From Oligoflexia bacterium (GTDB taxonomy: Bacteria; Bdellovibrionota; UBA1018), in contig CAINWE010000232.1 in assembly GCA_903854365.1 (NCBI GenBank), positions 1 through 9,522 on the forward strand: a stretch of 9,522 bases of DNA, read 5' to 3'. The stretch's first letter is position 1, and each line of letters begins with the position of its first letter. The position numbers were made by a program, and so were the translations under genes. Of this stretch, positions 1-7,260 are shown one piece after another. Below the pieces are notes generated by a model that did no database searches, was not told the DNA's origin, and saw only the letters and a list, made by a program, of their open reading frames with translations.

Positions 1-1872
1 GGTGAGCTGTTGCCCGGTCGGAGAGGTGAAGTTACCGACCGCAGTGGTGAGCGGAATTGTCGCCAATGCTCCTGCGTTACCTAGCACGCCCAGGGGGCCG
101 TTTTGTAAAAATGAAAGGTCACTGCCTCCGGCTGGGGTCGAGGCTAAAAAACTGTTCGGGGCTGCTGCGTTGGCCGAAAAGTCAAACCCTCTCTGCAACG
201 CGACTTCCATGAGGACTACTTCCACGTAGACCTGTTCGCGGGGGATATCGAGTTGGTTAATCACCCGTTGTACGGTGACGAAGTCTGAAGGAGATGCAGT
301 GATGACCAGCGAGTTGGTGGCTTTGTCTGGGGAAATTTTAATACTGCCTTCAAAGAGCGAGGCCGCAATCGGGTTGCTTCCTGTGCCTGCACCCCCACCC
401 ACTGGATTGCCTCCAGATCCTTTGGCTTGGGACGAGAAGTTATTCAGTGTGTTGGCAACCTGTTCTGCGTCGGCAAACTGGAGGTAAACAACTCGGACCT
501 TGCCGCCCCCTTGAGAAGTCGGAACCTTGAGGTCCAATTTAGCAACTAGTTCTCGAACTTGATCGGTTCCCTTGACATTCGCATGGACGATCAAAGTGTT
601 GGTGCGCTCGTCGGCGATGATCGTATTGATGATCCCGCCTTCTTTGGTACGACGGGCGTTGAAACGGCCTCCGCCAATTCGAGGAAGCCCGGTAGGACCA
701 CCGGCTCCGGCCGCACCGGTGCCAGCACTCGTTCCTGGGATCAATGCATCGATCAGCTTCGAGAGCTCGGCAGCTGAAGCGTACTTGACCGGGATGACTT
801 CAATGCCGGCATCAAAACCTTCAACATCCAAGATCTCGAGTAATTTTGCGAGGCGAGTAATATTAGACCCCGTATCAGTCACGATGATCGTGTTGGTTTG
901 TTCATAAGGGGTAATTCTAGAAGTCGCAGGCATTAAGTTTCTAAAGGTGCGGGTGACCTCTTCGGCGCTAATAAATTTGAGCGAAAACACCCGAGTGATC
1001 AGCGCGTCGGTGTCGGGAGATGAATCACCTGTGTAAGTTTTGATCTGCTTATCTCGGGCATCGCGTTGCTTTGCGATGCGGAGGTATGCGCCTGACGGGA
1101 CTAAGGCATAGCCATTGACATCCAGAGCGGTGAGGAAGAGTTTCCAAGCTTGAGAAACTGAAATGGGGGAATTAGTGATGATACTCACTTTTCCTTTGAC
1201 GTCTTTGTCGAGGATGAAGTTTTTTCCCGTCAGTTTGCCCAACGTCTTCGCCAAGTCCAAAATATCTGCATCAGGGAAATTGAAGTCCGTGACCATTTCC
1301 TTGCTGCCTTCTGCTGACTCATCATCAATTTTAAGGACGGGAATGGCGCTGTTCGAAATGACGCCGTTGGCGGGTTGGCCGCCCACGGAAATCCCTTGGT
1401 TGGTGCGAACAGGGTTGGGTCCTTCGCTCCGGGGTAGTCCTCCCGCTGATCGGGCTCCTGGAGGGTTGCCGCCGGTCAGGGGAGCAGATCCGAAGTTCGG
1501 AGGAGGGTTGCCATGCCGATTGGCTGGTAAGCCCGTGTGGTGCGCCCCTGCTGGATTTCCCGAGAAACGCGCAAATGAGTCGTCCTCTTCTCCGTCTTCT
1601 TCGTCGTCGTCGAAATAAGGGGACGGAGCGATTCGAGAATGTTCAAATCCTGGCGCTCCAAGGTCAGCTAGATTTCGATTGGCCGGGTCAGGAGGACCTC
1701 CTAAGGGACCTCCTGTAGACCGTCGTAACATTTGGCTGAGCCCCGGAGGAGGCGTAAAACGGTCCGCAGGATCCGCCCAGGCAGAAGATGGGTAAGCGAG
1801 GACCAAGCAAGTCTCGGCGAGAACTCCTATCCAAGAATTTGACACTTTAGTGGTTCGCGAATTTCGTTTCAT
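1..1872 (-). CDS. gspD: GspD, type II secretion outer-membrane secretin (N-terminal part; gene runs off the left edge)
   Basis: GspD forms the multimeric outer-membrane channel of the type II secretion system, through which folded periplasmic proteins leave the cell. 624 codons are visible from an ATG at 1872-1870, with no stop before the window edge. Residues 1-33 read as a Sec signal peptide (basic start, hydrophobic stretch, AWA cleavage site before DP). Residues 34-190 are an unusual Gly/Pro/Asn-rich linker with an acidic patch at 88-98 (DDDEEDGEEDD). Then come N0 (about 193-270, with DFNFPDADILDLAKTLGKLT), N1 (about 291-350), N2 (about 357-447) and N3 (about 459-543). N2 and N3 each carry a Gly-rich loop (380-403, 484-500). 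EVVLMEVALQ at 551-560 begins the secretin beta-barrel domain, most of which is outside the window. The start lies 12 bp after the gspC stop with a weak GAGAGA ribosome site, so the two are probably co-transcribed. Family assignment is secure. Confidence 0.95.
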   Translation of the reverse strand, partial: MKRNSRTTKVSNSWIGVLAETCLVLAYPSSAWADPADRFTPPPGLSQMLRRSTGGPLGGPPDPANRNLADLGAPGFEHSRIAPSPYFDDDEEDGEEDDSFARFSGNPAGAHHTGLPANRHGNPPPNFGSAPLTGGNPPGARSAGGLPRSEGPNPVRTNQGISVGGQPANGVISNSAIPVLKIDDESAEGSKEMVTDFNFPDADILDLAKTLGKLTGKNFILDKDVKGKVSIITNSPISVSQAWKLFLTALDVNGYALVPSGAYLRIAKQRDARDKQIKTYTGDSSPDTDALITRVFSLKFISAEEVTRTFRNLMPATSRITPYEQTNTIIVTDTGSNITRLAKLLEILDVEGFDAGIEVIPVKYASAAELSKLIDALIPGTSAGTGAAGAGGPTGLPRIGGGRFNARRTKEGGIINTIIADERTNTLIVHANVKGTDQVRELVAKLDLKVPTSQGGGKVRVVYLQFADAEQVANTLNNFSSQAKGSGGNPVGGGAGTGSNPIAASLFEGSIKISPDKATNSLVITASPSDFVTVQRVINQLDIPREQVYVEVVLMEVALQRGFDFSANAAAPNSFLASTPAGGSDLSFLQNGPLGVLGNAGALATIPLTTAVGNFTSPTGQQLT

Positions 1873-1884
1873 AGGTTCTCTCAC

Positions 1885-2964
1885 TTACGGGTGAATGTCG
1901 TACACGTAGTTTAACGGCTTGCCTTCTTTTTTGACCTGGAGTTCTAAATGGTTTGCTGTTTTTAGTTCATTGAGCATTTCAAAGGCTTTTCCAGGATCGT
2001 TAATGACTTGTCCGTTGAGACCGGTAATTACATCTCCATTTTGGAGACCGAGCTTGTCGTAAAGACTTCCTGGGACAATTTGAAAAAGTTTGTAGCCTGC
2101 CGGTAGTCCGTTCTCGGTATTCGGTACGGCTCGGGCTTGAGTTAGAAGATTATTGAAATCGGCCATCGCTTTATCGACTTCGCCCCTGGGAACGTTGAAT
2201 TGCGTGGGTGAGAGTTTCTCGACGCTTGCCGCTGCGCCAGCCCCAGCGTTCAGGTTCGAAATCCGTGATGAAAAAGCACCATTTTCTTGCTCTTCGGGGA
2301 GTTCAATATATTCCCGACGCCCGGAGGATCGATTGAAGAAAATGACTTTTCTGGGCTCGATTGCTTGCACCTTGATTTTTCCCGGAATTTCATCATCGAT
2401 GCCGACCGGAAAAATCTGCGCTACCGCTTTATCTTCAATAGTAGCTAATGAGTGGGCGGGATTCGACATGACCAGGGTGCCGATGAGGTTTAAAGGTAGG
2501 GTGCTCTTCGTGGGCACCGAATCGCTGTTTGGGCCTTCTCCTTCAATGTCGTCCCCTGGAATTAGGCCCTTACTGCTGAACAGGTTTCTGCCGGCGATGG
2601 GGGCGTAGTCTGGCATCCCTCGGCTCGATTTGGAGTAATAGGAAGGGCGGTACTTGCTTCCGAAAGAGGCGGGCGTCGGAAGGTAGTCTCCCACGAGTAA
2701 CGAAGAGATATCCGCCAAAAAGTAATTACAAAGAATCACGGTCGTCAGTTTGCCGTAAAACGAAAAACTACGATCTTGAACTTTCTTGGAGACCCAGTCG
2801 ACCGTCTTTTGTAAGTCAAGGCTTTGGAGTCGACTTGCTAAATCTTTCCAGTTGATCTTAGGGCGAGGGCCAGAAAAGGTCGAGACCGAGTCGGAGGTCT
2901 TTCCAACCCCGAATTTCGCTTGGATCCTGGAGAGTAGATTTTGATGTTTCAGTTCGTCGGTCAT
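1885..2964 (-). CDS. gspC: GspC, type II secretion inner-membrane clamp protein with PDZ domain
   Basis: GspC spans the inner membrane and links the type II assembly platform to the secretin; its homology region contacts N0 of GspD. With the chosen ATG the protein has 359 residues: a cytoplasmic tail (1-68), one membrane segment (about 69-92, around TTVILCNYFLADISSLLVG), a linker, the HR domain (about 155-225, LPLNLIGTLV...PVGIDDEIPGKIKVQAIE), an Ala/Gly-rich spacer, and a C-terminal PDZ domain (about 286-357, with GYKLFQIVPGSLYDKLG and NGDVITGLNG). The frame also opens at an ATG at 3036, adding 24 residues. I prefer the ATG at 2964-2962 because it follows AGGTAGG at 2971-2977, while the 3036 start has no ribosome site and overlaps the candidate -10 box at 3035-3040. 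It sits directly upstream of gspD on the same strand, the usual first-gene arrangement of gsp operons. Confidence 0.9.
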   Translation of the reverse strand: MTDELKHQNLLSRIQAKFGVGKTSDSVSTFSGPRPKINWKDLASRLQSLDLQKTVDWVSKKVQDRSFSFYGKLTTVILCNYFLADISSLLVGDYLPTPASFGSKYRPSYYSKSSRGMPDYAPIAGRNLFSSKGLIPGDDIEGEGPNSDSVPTKSTLPLNLIGTLVMSNPAHSLATIEDKAVAQIFPVGIDDEIPGKIKVQAIEPRKVIFFNRSSGRREYIELPEEQENGAFSSRISNLNAGAGAAASVEKLSPTQFNVPRGEVDKAMADFNNLLTQARAVPNTENGLPAGYKLFQIVPGSLYDKLGLQNGDVITGLNGQVINDPGKAFEMLNELKTANHLELQVKKEGKPLNYVYDIHP

Positions 2965-3034
2965 GAGCAGCCTACCTATGACGCAAGATGAATGCCAAGT
3001 TGCGAAAAAATCGTAGATACAATTGAGGGATGTC

Positions 3035-3062
3035 ATTATTCAAAAAACATGAATGTTTTCAA
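3035..3062 (-). promoter_or_regulatory. Candidate sigma-70-type promoter for gspCD
   Basis: Read on the minus strand, TTGAAA (3062-3057; 5 of 6 to the -35 consensus) is followed by 16 bp and AATAAT (3040-3035; 5 of 6 to the -10 consensus). Transcription would begin near 3028, giving a leader of about 64 nt before the gspC ATG at 2964. No other good pair was seen on this strand in the spacer. This is a consensus match only. Confidence 0.45.
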
Positions 3063-3126
3063 GTAGAAAACTAGTGTTGAGACGGTTTTTGAGATTTCTC
3101 GTGCAGGCACAGAGTCTCGAGAAAAC

Positions 3127-3180
3127 TGACAAAATGTCGAATGCAGATCCTGTTGGAGGCGTAGACTCGACAAACTGTCA
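3127..3180. repeat. Pair of oppositely oriented 14-bp dyads, TCGACA-N3-TGTCA, possible operators
   Basis: Minus-strand bases 3140-3127 read TCGACATTTTGTCA; plus-strand bases 3167-3180 read TCGACAAACTGTCA. They agree at 11 of 14 positions, with all differences in the 3-base centre, and each contains the perfect dyad GACA-N3-TGTC. Their centres are 41 bp apart, close to four helical turns, so a dimer bound at each would face the same side of the helix. They lie about 100-150 bp upstream of the candidate gspC start point and about 165-220 bp upstream of that of carD. The binding protein is unknown to me. Confidence 0.5.
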
Positions 3181-3310
3181 AACCTCATAATGGCCGAGTT
3201 CATGGATCGCTCACTTTCCCAATGGACCGGAAGGCCTAGCGAACTGACATGAAAGCCGTGTTTCGGAGATGAGAGGATCTTGTGGAGGATCGGGCTAGAG
3301 GTACTTCAAA

Positions 3311-3339
3311 TTGACTTTTTCTAAATTTATTGATAGGTT
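3311..3339 (+). promoter_or_regulatory. Candidate extended -10 promoter for carD
   Basis: TTGACT (3311-3316; 5 of 6 to consensus) and TAGGTT (3334-3339; only 3 of 6) are separated by exactly 17 bp. The weak -10 is preceded by TGA, forming a TGn extended -10 element (3331-3333), which can compensate. The start point would be near 3346, leaving a leader of about 95 nt. Confidence 0.4.
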
Positions 3340-3427
3340 CTGCAGGTCAAAATTCTAAGTCTTCTCTTGAAGAAAGATTACGAGTGGTTTCGGAATTGGC
3401 CTTTATTAAGATTTGGAGTGGGTCGTT

Positions 3428-3436
3428 GGAGGTGAT
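3428..3436 (+). promoter_or_regulatory. Very strong Shine-Dalgarno site of carD
   Basis: GGAGGTGAT is a nine-base uninterrupted match to the usual 16S rRNA 3' tail and ends 5 nt before the carD ATG. It fixes the start codon and implies efficient translation. Confidence 0.8.
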
Positions 3437-3441
3437 ACAGC

Positions 3442-3924
3442 ATGTTCAAAGTCGGTGACAGTGCGGTTTATCCAGCTCATGGTCTCGCCGTGATTAAGCG
3501 GATTGAGGAAAAAGACGTTGGTGGGAAAAAGAAGAAATTTTATGTTTTGCAAGTCGTCGATAATCAAATGACGATTATGGTGCCTACAGATAATGTGGGC
3601 TCTGTGGGTTTGCGCGAAATTATATCGAATCAGGACGTCAATACGGTTTACGATATTTTGCGCGAGCGTAACGTGAAAATTGATCAAACGACATGGAACC
3701 GTCGTTATCGAGAGTACATGGAAAAAATTAAGACCGGCTCAATTTTCGAAATTGCCGAAGTGCTTCGTAATCTTTTTTTGCTTCGCCATAGTAAGGATTT
3801 GTCCTTTGGTGAGCGCAAAATGCTGGATCAGGCGAAGCATTTACTCGTGAAAGAAATTTCTCTCGCGAAGAAGTCCAAAGAGGAAGTGATCGAGCAGGAA
3901 ATTCAGACGATTTTCGCCTCCTAA
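3442..3924 (+). CDS. carD: CarD/CdnL-family RNA polymerase-binding transcription regulator
   Basis: Proteins of this family bind the RNA polymerase beta subunit and stabilise open promoter complexes, commonly at rRNA and other housekeeping promoters. The 160-residue length matches stand-alone CarD/CdnL proteins. Residues 1-60 form the RNA polymerase-interacting Tudor-like domain (FKVGDSAVYPAHGLAVI, then the strand pattern KKFYVLQVV and MTIMVPTDNVGSVGLR). Residues 65-145 form the helical DNA-contacting domain, with TTWNRRYREYMEKI and LSFGERKMLDQAKHLL. Trp85 occupies the place of the conserved tryptophan that wedges the upstream edge of the transcription bubble in mycobacterial CarD. There is no HMGA-like AT-hook tail, so it resembles CdnL rather than the longer Myxococcus CarD. 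The ribosome site is near perfect. It is the first gene of a same-strand run with gltX and cysS, 102 bp before gltX, and no terminator is visible between them. Confidence 0.92.
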   Translation: MFKVGDSAVYPAHGLAVIKRIEEKDVGGKKKKFYVLQVVDNQMTIMVPTDNVGSVGLREIISNQDVNTVYDILRERNVKIDQTTWNRRYREYMEKIKTGSIFEIAEVLRNLFLLRHSKDLSFGERKMLDQAKHLLVKEISLAKKSKEEVIEQEIQTIFAS

Positions 3925-4026
3925 TCCGATGATCGAGTCGAGGTAGTCCGCATTCGTAGATGGCCTCTGCCCGACTGATTCATCGTTCAACTTGATTTTG
4001 CTATTGGAAAGGAAGGGTCTGCACCC

Positions 4027-5529
4027 GTGAGTCAGATTCGTGTTCGTTTTGCACCTAGTCCCACCGGACATCTGCACGTGGGAGGGGCGAGAACCCTCTT
4101 CTTTAATTGGCTTTTTGCAAAAAAATTAGGCGGCGCTCTCGTTCTTCGCGTAGAGGATACGGATCAAGTTCGCAGTACCCGTGAGAGCGAACGCATGATT
4201 CTGGGAGATGTGGAGCGGCTTGGTCTCGATTACCAAGAAGGTCCAAATGTAGGGGGACCTCATGCCCCTTATCGTCAGTCTGAGCGACTCTCTCTGTATG
4301 CGGACTATGTTCGTCGGCTTCTCGCTGAGGATCGGGTTTATTATTGTTTCTGCTCCGATGAGCTTCTCACTCAAAAGCGAGAGGCTGCGATGAAACTGGG
4401 TCGGACTCCTCACTATGATGGGACTTGCGCTCGCTTATCCAAAGAGGAAGCTCAATCCCGTCTCAAGCAGGGCGAGAAGGCTGGTCTTCGCTTTCGGGCT
4501 CCCCAAAAGACCTACGTTCTTCAAGATCACGTTCGCGGTCGGGTCGAATTCAAAGAGGGAATGGTGGGAGACTTTTTAGTCACTCGGACTCCCGGAGCAG
4601 GCGAAAAAGAGATTGCCGAAGGCATCGGCTTTCCAGTTTATAACTTTTGTTGTGTCATCGATGATCACCTGATGGAAATGAGTCATGTGATTCGGGCCGA
4701 AGAACACCTCTCTAATACGGTTCGTCAATTGATGTTGTATGAGGCATTCGGGTGGACTCCTCCTGAGTTTGCTCATATCGCGCTGGTTCTCGGGTCGGAT
4801 CGACAAAAACTTTCGAAACGGAGTGGAGATGTATCGGTTTTTGAATACATCGAAAAAGGCTACCTTCCTGAGGCCTTACTGAATTTCCTCTCACTCTTGG
4901 GTTGGTGGCCGCCCGCTGGGTTTAAGCCAGCGTCAGGGCATCCAGAAGTTCTATCCATCGCTGAGTTGATTTCTACCTTTAATTTAGAGGGCCTCCAAAA
5001 GGCTCCTGGGGTATTTGACGTTCAAAAACTTCAGTGGATGAATTCTTTTTATATTCGCTCCCTGCCGGCTGCTGAGATCGCACGTCGAGCTCAGCCGTTT
5101 TTTGAAGGAGCAGGTTTTCAGTTAGAGAAACACTCGCAGGATTGGTTGGTCAAGGTGATTGAAGTCATTCGAGGTGAAGTCACCCTCTTGAGTGAACTCC
5201 CGCAGGCTGCCCAGTTGTTTTTGGAGTCGACTCCTCATCTCGAGGCTGAAGCAAAGGTGGCCTTGAGTGAGCCCACGGCTCTTTCGGTAGTGGAGGCTAT
5301 GGTAGGCACATTGAGCGCGAACCAGGGGCCGTTGACCGTCGAAGAGGTGGATGGCTTGCCGAAGAGGGTTTCGACCCAAACCGGTGTTAAGGGCAAATCC
5401 CTCTATATGCCGATGCGTGCTGCTGTAACGGGCAAGATTCACGGTCCTGAGTTGAAATTGATTCTTCCCATTTTAGGTCGCGAGTCCGTTCTGAAAAGAA
5501 TTCAAGCCCTTTTGACTCAGGCTAGGTGA
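4027..5529 (+). CDS. gltX: Glutamyl-tRNA synthetase (GluRS)
   Basis: A class I aminoacyl-tRNA synthetase that charges tRNA-Glu in the cytoplasm; in bacteria lacking GlnRS it also charges tRNA-Gln for the amidotransferase route, which cannot be decided here. The 500 residues are slightly longer than the E. coli enzyme. The HIGH-type signature is at 11-22 (SPTGHLHVGGAR) and the KMSKS-type loop is KLSKR at 261-265 within SDRQKLSKRSGDVSV. The catalytic Rossmann fold covers roughly 1-320 and the helical anticodon-binding part the remainder. Cys107, Cys109 and Cys134 match three zinc ligands of E. coli GluRS, but the histidine expected two residues after the third is Arg136. The start is GTG, the only start fitting the family N-terminus (SQIRVRFAPSPTGHLH), with AAGGAAGGG at 4009-4017. 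cysS follows after 3 bp. Confidence 0.96.
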   Translation: MSQIRVRFAPSPTGHLHVGGARTLFFNWLFAKKLGGALVLRVEDTDQVRSTRESERMILGDVERLGLDYQEGPNVGGPHAPYRQSERLSLYADYVRRLLAEDRVYYCFCSDELLTQKREAAMKLGRTPHYDGTCARLSKEEAQSRLKQGEKAGLRFRAPQKTYVLQDHVRGRVEFKEGMVGDFLVTRTPGAGEKEIAEGIGFPVYNFCCVIDDHLMEMSHVIRAEEHLSNTVRQLMLYEAFGWTPPEFAHIALVLGSDRQKLSKRSGDVSVFEYIEKGYLPEALLNFLSLLGWWPPAGFKPASGHPEVLSIAELISTFNLEGLQKAPGVFDVQKLQWMNSFYIRSLPAAEIARRAQPFFEGAGFQLEKHSQDWLVKVIEVIRGEVTLLSELPQAAQLFLESTPHLEAEAKVALSEPTALSVVEAMVGTLSANQGPLTVEEVDGLPKRVSTQTGVKGKSLYMPMRAAVTGKIHGPELKLILPILGRESVLKRIQALLTQAR

Positions 5530-5532
5530 TGC

Positions 5533-7062
5533 ATGAGCGCTCCTCAAAAAATACGACCGATCCGTCTGACTAACACTCTGACCGGAAAAAAAGAAGAATT
5601 GCAGACCTATACACCCGGTCGAATCACATTCTATTCGTGCGGCCCGACGGTCTATGGGTTGATTCATATTGGAAATCTGCGGGGTGGCTTAGTTTCTGAT
5701 CTGTTCTATCGTTACTTTCGGCGAGTGGGTTATGATGTTTGCTTTGTCCGAAACTATACCGACGTAGATGATAAGATCATTAAAAAGGGTCACGAAGAAA
5801 ACCTGTCCTCAGAGGCAGTAGCAAAAAAGTATACTCAGGAAGTCGAAAAAGATTTTGCAGTAGCCGGCATGTTGGAACCGACCCATAAGACGACGGTGAC
5901 CACCCATATTGGTGAGATTATCGATCTGATTCAGAAGATCATTGCCCGCGGTCATGCGTATGTCGCCGAGGATGGAGAGGTGATTTTCTCGATTGGGAGT
6001 TTCAAAAACTACGGCCTCCTTTCGCATAAAAAAATTGAAGATTTAATTGCGGGCATGCGTGTGGACGTGAGCGATAAAAAGCAGAACCCGTTGGATTTCA
6101 CTCTGTGGAAACCGGCAAAACCCGGCGAGCCATTTTGGGAAAGTCCGTGGGGCAATGGTCGGCCGGGCTGGCATATTGAGTGCTCTGCGATGGCTTCCAA
6201 ATGGCTGGGCGATCGGATTGATGTTCATCATGGGGGTGAGGATTTAGTATTTCCGCACCACGAAAATGAAATTGCACAGAGTGAGGCGGCGAGCGGCACT
6301 GGTCCGTTTGTGAAGTATTGGCTTCACCACGCCTTTTTGACTCTCTCAAAAGAAAAGATGTCCAAAAGTTTGGGCAACGTGTTTACGGCCCGGGAGTTTC
6401 TCACTCGGTTCTCGGGCGAATTTGCGCGGTATCTGCTGCTCTCAGTTCACTATCGGTCTCAGATTGATTTTGGGCCCGAGTCCATTGAGAATGCCTTGAC
6501 CGGATTGCATCGGATTTACGAGGCAAAGGCCAAAGCTGTGCAGCTCTTGAAGCAGTCGAGAGCGAGGGCCGATCTGAGGGCTGAAGCAGCCTGGGGAGCG
6601 TTTGCTGCAGTCTGCGAAAAAGGCCGTACCGAGATGGACGATCACTTTGCGAATGATTTCAATACACCTGGGGCTCTCGCGGCTCTTTTTACGGTGATTC
6701 GTGAGTTTAATCGGACTCTGGCTGAGCCTTTAGCTCAGGCCACTCCCTCAGCGACTTTGGGGGCGCAAGAGTTGATTCGACTGATGGAAGAGGATCTAGG
6801 CGGAACTCTGGGAGTCGGGCGCTCTGACCCTGAAAAGGCACTCGCTGATTTGAATCGTATTCGCTTGATTTCCCGTCCGGAGGATCCGGCAGGTGCTGCG
6901 GCTCGCCCGACTGAGGAAGAGATTCTGCGAGCGATCGAAGATCGAGCTGCAGCGCGAAGGGCTAAAGACTTTGTCAAAGCAGACCAGATCCGAAAAGACA
7001 TGGAAGCTCGGGGTGTGTTGATCAAAGATCATCCGAGCGGCGCGACTTGGGAGTATCGCTAG
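5533..7062 (+). CDS. cysS: Cysteinyl-tRNA synthetase (CysRS)
   Basis: A zinc-dependent class I synthetase that attaches cysteine to tRNA-Cys. In its 509 residues, CGPTVYGLIHIGN at 36-48 holds the first zinc ligand (Cys36) and the HIGH motif. Cys217 (in GWHIECSAM), His242 and Glu246 (in PHHENEIAQSE) complete the zinc site, each offset by 8 from E. coli. KMSKS is at 275-279. A DALR-type anticodon-binding domain follows (about 330-425), and the C-terminal family signature (RAAARRAKDFVKADQIRKDM ... GATWEYR) is intact. It is about 50 residues longer than the E. coli enzyme, partly through an Asp/Pro/Ala-rich linker at about 425-463. The ATG lies 3 bp after the gltX stop, and its ribosome site (AGGTGAT, 5524-5530) overlaps the end of gltX, so translational coupling is likely. 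It converges on the minus-strand gene ending 9 bp away. Confidence 0.97.
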   Translation: MSAPQKIRPIRLTNTLTGKKEELQTYTPGRITFYSCGPTVYGLIHIGNLRGGLVSDLFYRYFRRVGYDVCFVRNYTDVDDKIIKKGHEENLSSEAVAKKYTQEVEKDFAVAGMLEPTHKTTVTTHIGEIIDLIQKIIARGHAYVAEDGEVIFSIGSFKNYGLLSHKKIEDLIAGMRVDVSDKKQNPLDFTLWKPAKPGEPFWESPWGNGRPGWHIECSAMASKWLGDRIDVHHGGEDLVFPHHENEIAQSEAASGTGPFVKYWLHHAFLTLSKEKMSKSLGNVFTAREFLTRFSGEFARYLLLSVHYRSQIDFGPESIENALTGLHRIYEAKAKAVQLLKQSRARADLRAEAAWGAFAAVCEKGRTEMDDHFANDFNTPGALAALFTVIREFNRTLAEPLAQATPSATLGAQELIRLMEEDLGGTLGVGRSDPEKALADLNRIRLISRPEDPAGAAARPTEEEILRAIEDRAAARRAKDFVKADQIRKDMEARGVLIKDHPSGATWEYR

Positions 7063-7071
7063 GTCAGCTGA

Positions 7072-7260
7072 TCAAACGGCTTCTTCTTTGAGTTGATGGA
7101 GGTGATGATTGAGAATTTTGAGATCATTCTCTAATTGCTCCATCAGGGCTGGGGCTTCTGAGTCGTCAAATCGGTAGCCAGATTTGATTAAATCCAGGAT
7201 GATTCGAAAGTCAGTGCAGACGGTGGATAGGTCGTGGATGCCTTCGGGTGTGAGTTTCAT
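7072..7260 (-). CDS. Small helical protein of unknown function, coupled to the lipase gene
   Basis: A 62-residue, soluble, mostly helical protein; I do not recognise a family. Its ATG (7260-7258) overlaps the lipase stop codon in the sequence TAATG, so ribosomes finishing the lipase could re-initiate here; a short GGA lies 5 nt upstream. The C-terminal half has leucines at 43, 47, 50, 54 and 57, a perfect 4-3-4-3 heptad spacing (within LMEQLENDLKILNHHLHQL), suggesting a short coiled coil and hence dimerisation or partner binding. There is no signal peptide, membrane segment or metal-binding cluster. It ends 9 bp from the stop of the convergent cysS. The stop/start overlap and compact packing argue that it is a real gene; its role, perhaps connected with the lipase, is inference. 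Confidence 0.7.
   Translation of the reverse strand: MKLTPEGIHDLSTVCTDFRIILDLIKSGYRFDDSEAPALMEQLENDLKILNHHLHQLKEEAV

Larger units (their letters stand above)
3037..3441. other. Divergent intergenic control region between gspC and carD
   Basis: About 400 bp without a convincing gene on either strand. It holds one promoter candidate facing each way (3035-3062 minus, 3311-3339 plus), a pair of inverted TCGACA-N3-TGTCA dyads (3127-3180), a short direct repeat GAGGATC at 3273-3279 and 3285-3291, and a small hairpin TCTTC-TCTT-GAAGA at 3360-3373 in the presumed carD leader. No T-run follows that hairpin, so it is not an intrinsic terminator. I recognise no riboswitch or known sRNA. Confidence 0.6.

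Noticed and set aside
1163..1618. 151-codon plus-strand open frame inside gspD
   Set aside because: Antisense to well-conserved secretin sequence; its serine-rich end comes from the acidic codon run of gspD read backwards. No ribosome site or family resemblance.
2153..2608. 151-codon plus-strand open frame inside gspC
   Set aside because: Lies opposite the HR and linker coding sequence of GspC; composition looks like a shadow frame.
3273..3291. Direct repeat GAGGATC, two copies 12 bp apart
   Set aside because: Seven bases in two copies is within chance for a 400-bp spacer; mentioned in the intergenic entry only.
3360..3373. Hairpin TCTTC-TCTT-GAAGA in the carD leader as a terminator or attenuator
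   Set aside because: Five A/T-rich pairs and no following T-run; too weak to call.
3037..3441. Sigma-54 promoter in the divergent spacer
   Set aside because: GGCAC at about 3106 lacks the properly spaced TTGC element on either strand.
3925..4026. Possible promoter or terminator between carD and gltX
   Set aside because: No acceptable -35/-10 pair and no GC-rich hairpin with T-run was found in the 102 bp.
7019..7031. TGATC-AAA-GATCA inverted repeat near the cysS end as a terminator
   Set aside because: Inside the cysS coding sequence, only five pairs with a three-base loop, and no T-run.
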